From Eleginops maclovinus (lineage: Eukaryota > Chordata > Actinopteri > Perciformes > Eleginopidae), in the NCBI RefSeq assembly GCF_036324505.1, contig NC_086368.1:25286878-25350877 (forward strand): a stretch of 64,000 nt of DNA, given 5' to 3'. Both the position numbers and the translations under genes were made by a program. The notes under the pieces were generated by a model. It did not search any database. It was not told where the DNA came from and saw only the letters and a list, made by a program, of their open reading frames with translations. Positions 63,620 to 64,000 of the stretch are shown here, piece by piece (the first letter of the stretch is position 1; each line of letters opens with the position of its first letter).

Positions 63620-64000
63620 CTGCACTCTGAAAGGGAAAACAACCTTTTTAGCAGTTGTAAGTATAACTGTCAAACGATGATTACCTCATATCCGTCCCGT
63701 GGATGTTTAGTTCGTGGTCGGTTTTAGATGCGTTTACTAAATATAAACAGCTAGTTAGCACGTTAAGCTAAAACTAGTTATATATCTACGTGACGTGTAA
63801 CTAGAGCTGTCAAGGTGGCAGGTTGGCACACATATGTCTTCATGTACCTCTTAATGGTTTAATGCTGTTGTATTTCCCAATGTTGAGCTTGTGAGGATGC
63901 TTTGTTTTGATTATTTTTGTTAGCTTTCAAATGTTTGCGTCAGTATTCGATGTTTTTATGCATTTTTTTCACTGCCATTCCAGCCACCAATTAAGTTTCA
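63620..64000. other. Window end, unassigned
   Basis: No coding exon or named repeat is recognisable in the last 380 bases. Confidence 0.4.

Overview
The window is nuclear DNA of a ray-finned (teleost) fish. The evidence is split genes with GT-AG introns encoding recognisable vertebrate proteins, long (CA)n/(GT)n arrays, many dispersed fish-type repeats (hAT-like elements rich in GTACTT motifs, retroelement 3' ends ending in CAATAAAG, a SINE with a GTAAT tail), and introns much shorter than their mammalian counterparts. I see no prokaryotic, organellar or viral gene.

Layout. 430-3483 (+) holds the last eight exons of DNA topoisomerase I (top1), with its polyA signal at 4743; a decayed partial copy of the exon carrying the catalytic tyrosine lies just downstream (4936-5235). 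10825 down to about 5750 (-) is a zhx3-like zinc-finger/homeobox gene, convergent with top1. It has one reading-frame break and lacks recognisable homeodomains 2 and 3. 10.8-22.8 kb is non-coding: microsatellites, a 280-bp tandem repeat split by a hAT-like insertion, and a possible first exon of zhx3 near 19.9 kb. 23070-28359 (+) is fam83d in four exons. 29-50 kb is a repeat-peppered gene desert. 51237-50266 (-) is single-exon large-Maf gene mafb. 54649-57197 (+) is a complete nine-exon deptor-like gene. 59225-62058 (+) is an adnp gene with an upstream non-coding exon. 63.4-64 kb looks like another promoter.

How the genes relate. They are not a pathway or operon; they are a conserved linkage group. 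TOP1, ZHX3, FAM83D, MAFB and ADNP all lie on human 20q, whereas DEPTOR lies on human 8q24, which also carries TOP1MT, ZHX1/ZHX2, FAM83A/H and MAFA. The window therefore joins both halves of an ancient duplicated block. The two non-coding tracts around fam83d and mafb are the natural place for developmental mafb enhancers; a near-perfect Maf recognition element at 47121 and an HNF1 consensus at 36301 are the best motif-level candidates.

The most unusual items are the top1 exon relic in which the catalytic Asn-Tyr codons have become two stops, a (TG)n tract used as the pyrimidine tract of a zhx3 splice acceptor, a tandem duplication in fam83d that copies the exon-1 splice donor, a perfect 36-bp palindrome at 41409, a deptor without the phosphodegron, and an adnp without the NAP octapeptide. 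Exon boundaries were read by eye from splice consensus and frame; none was checked against transcripts.
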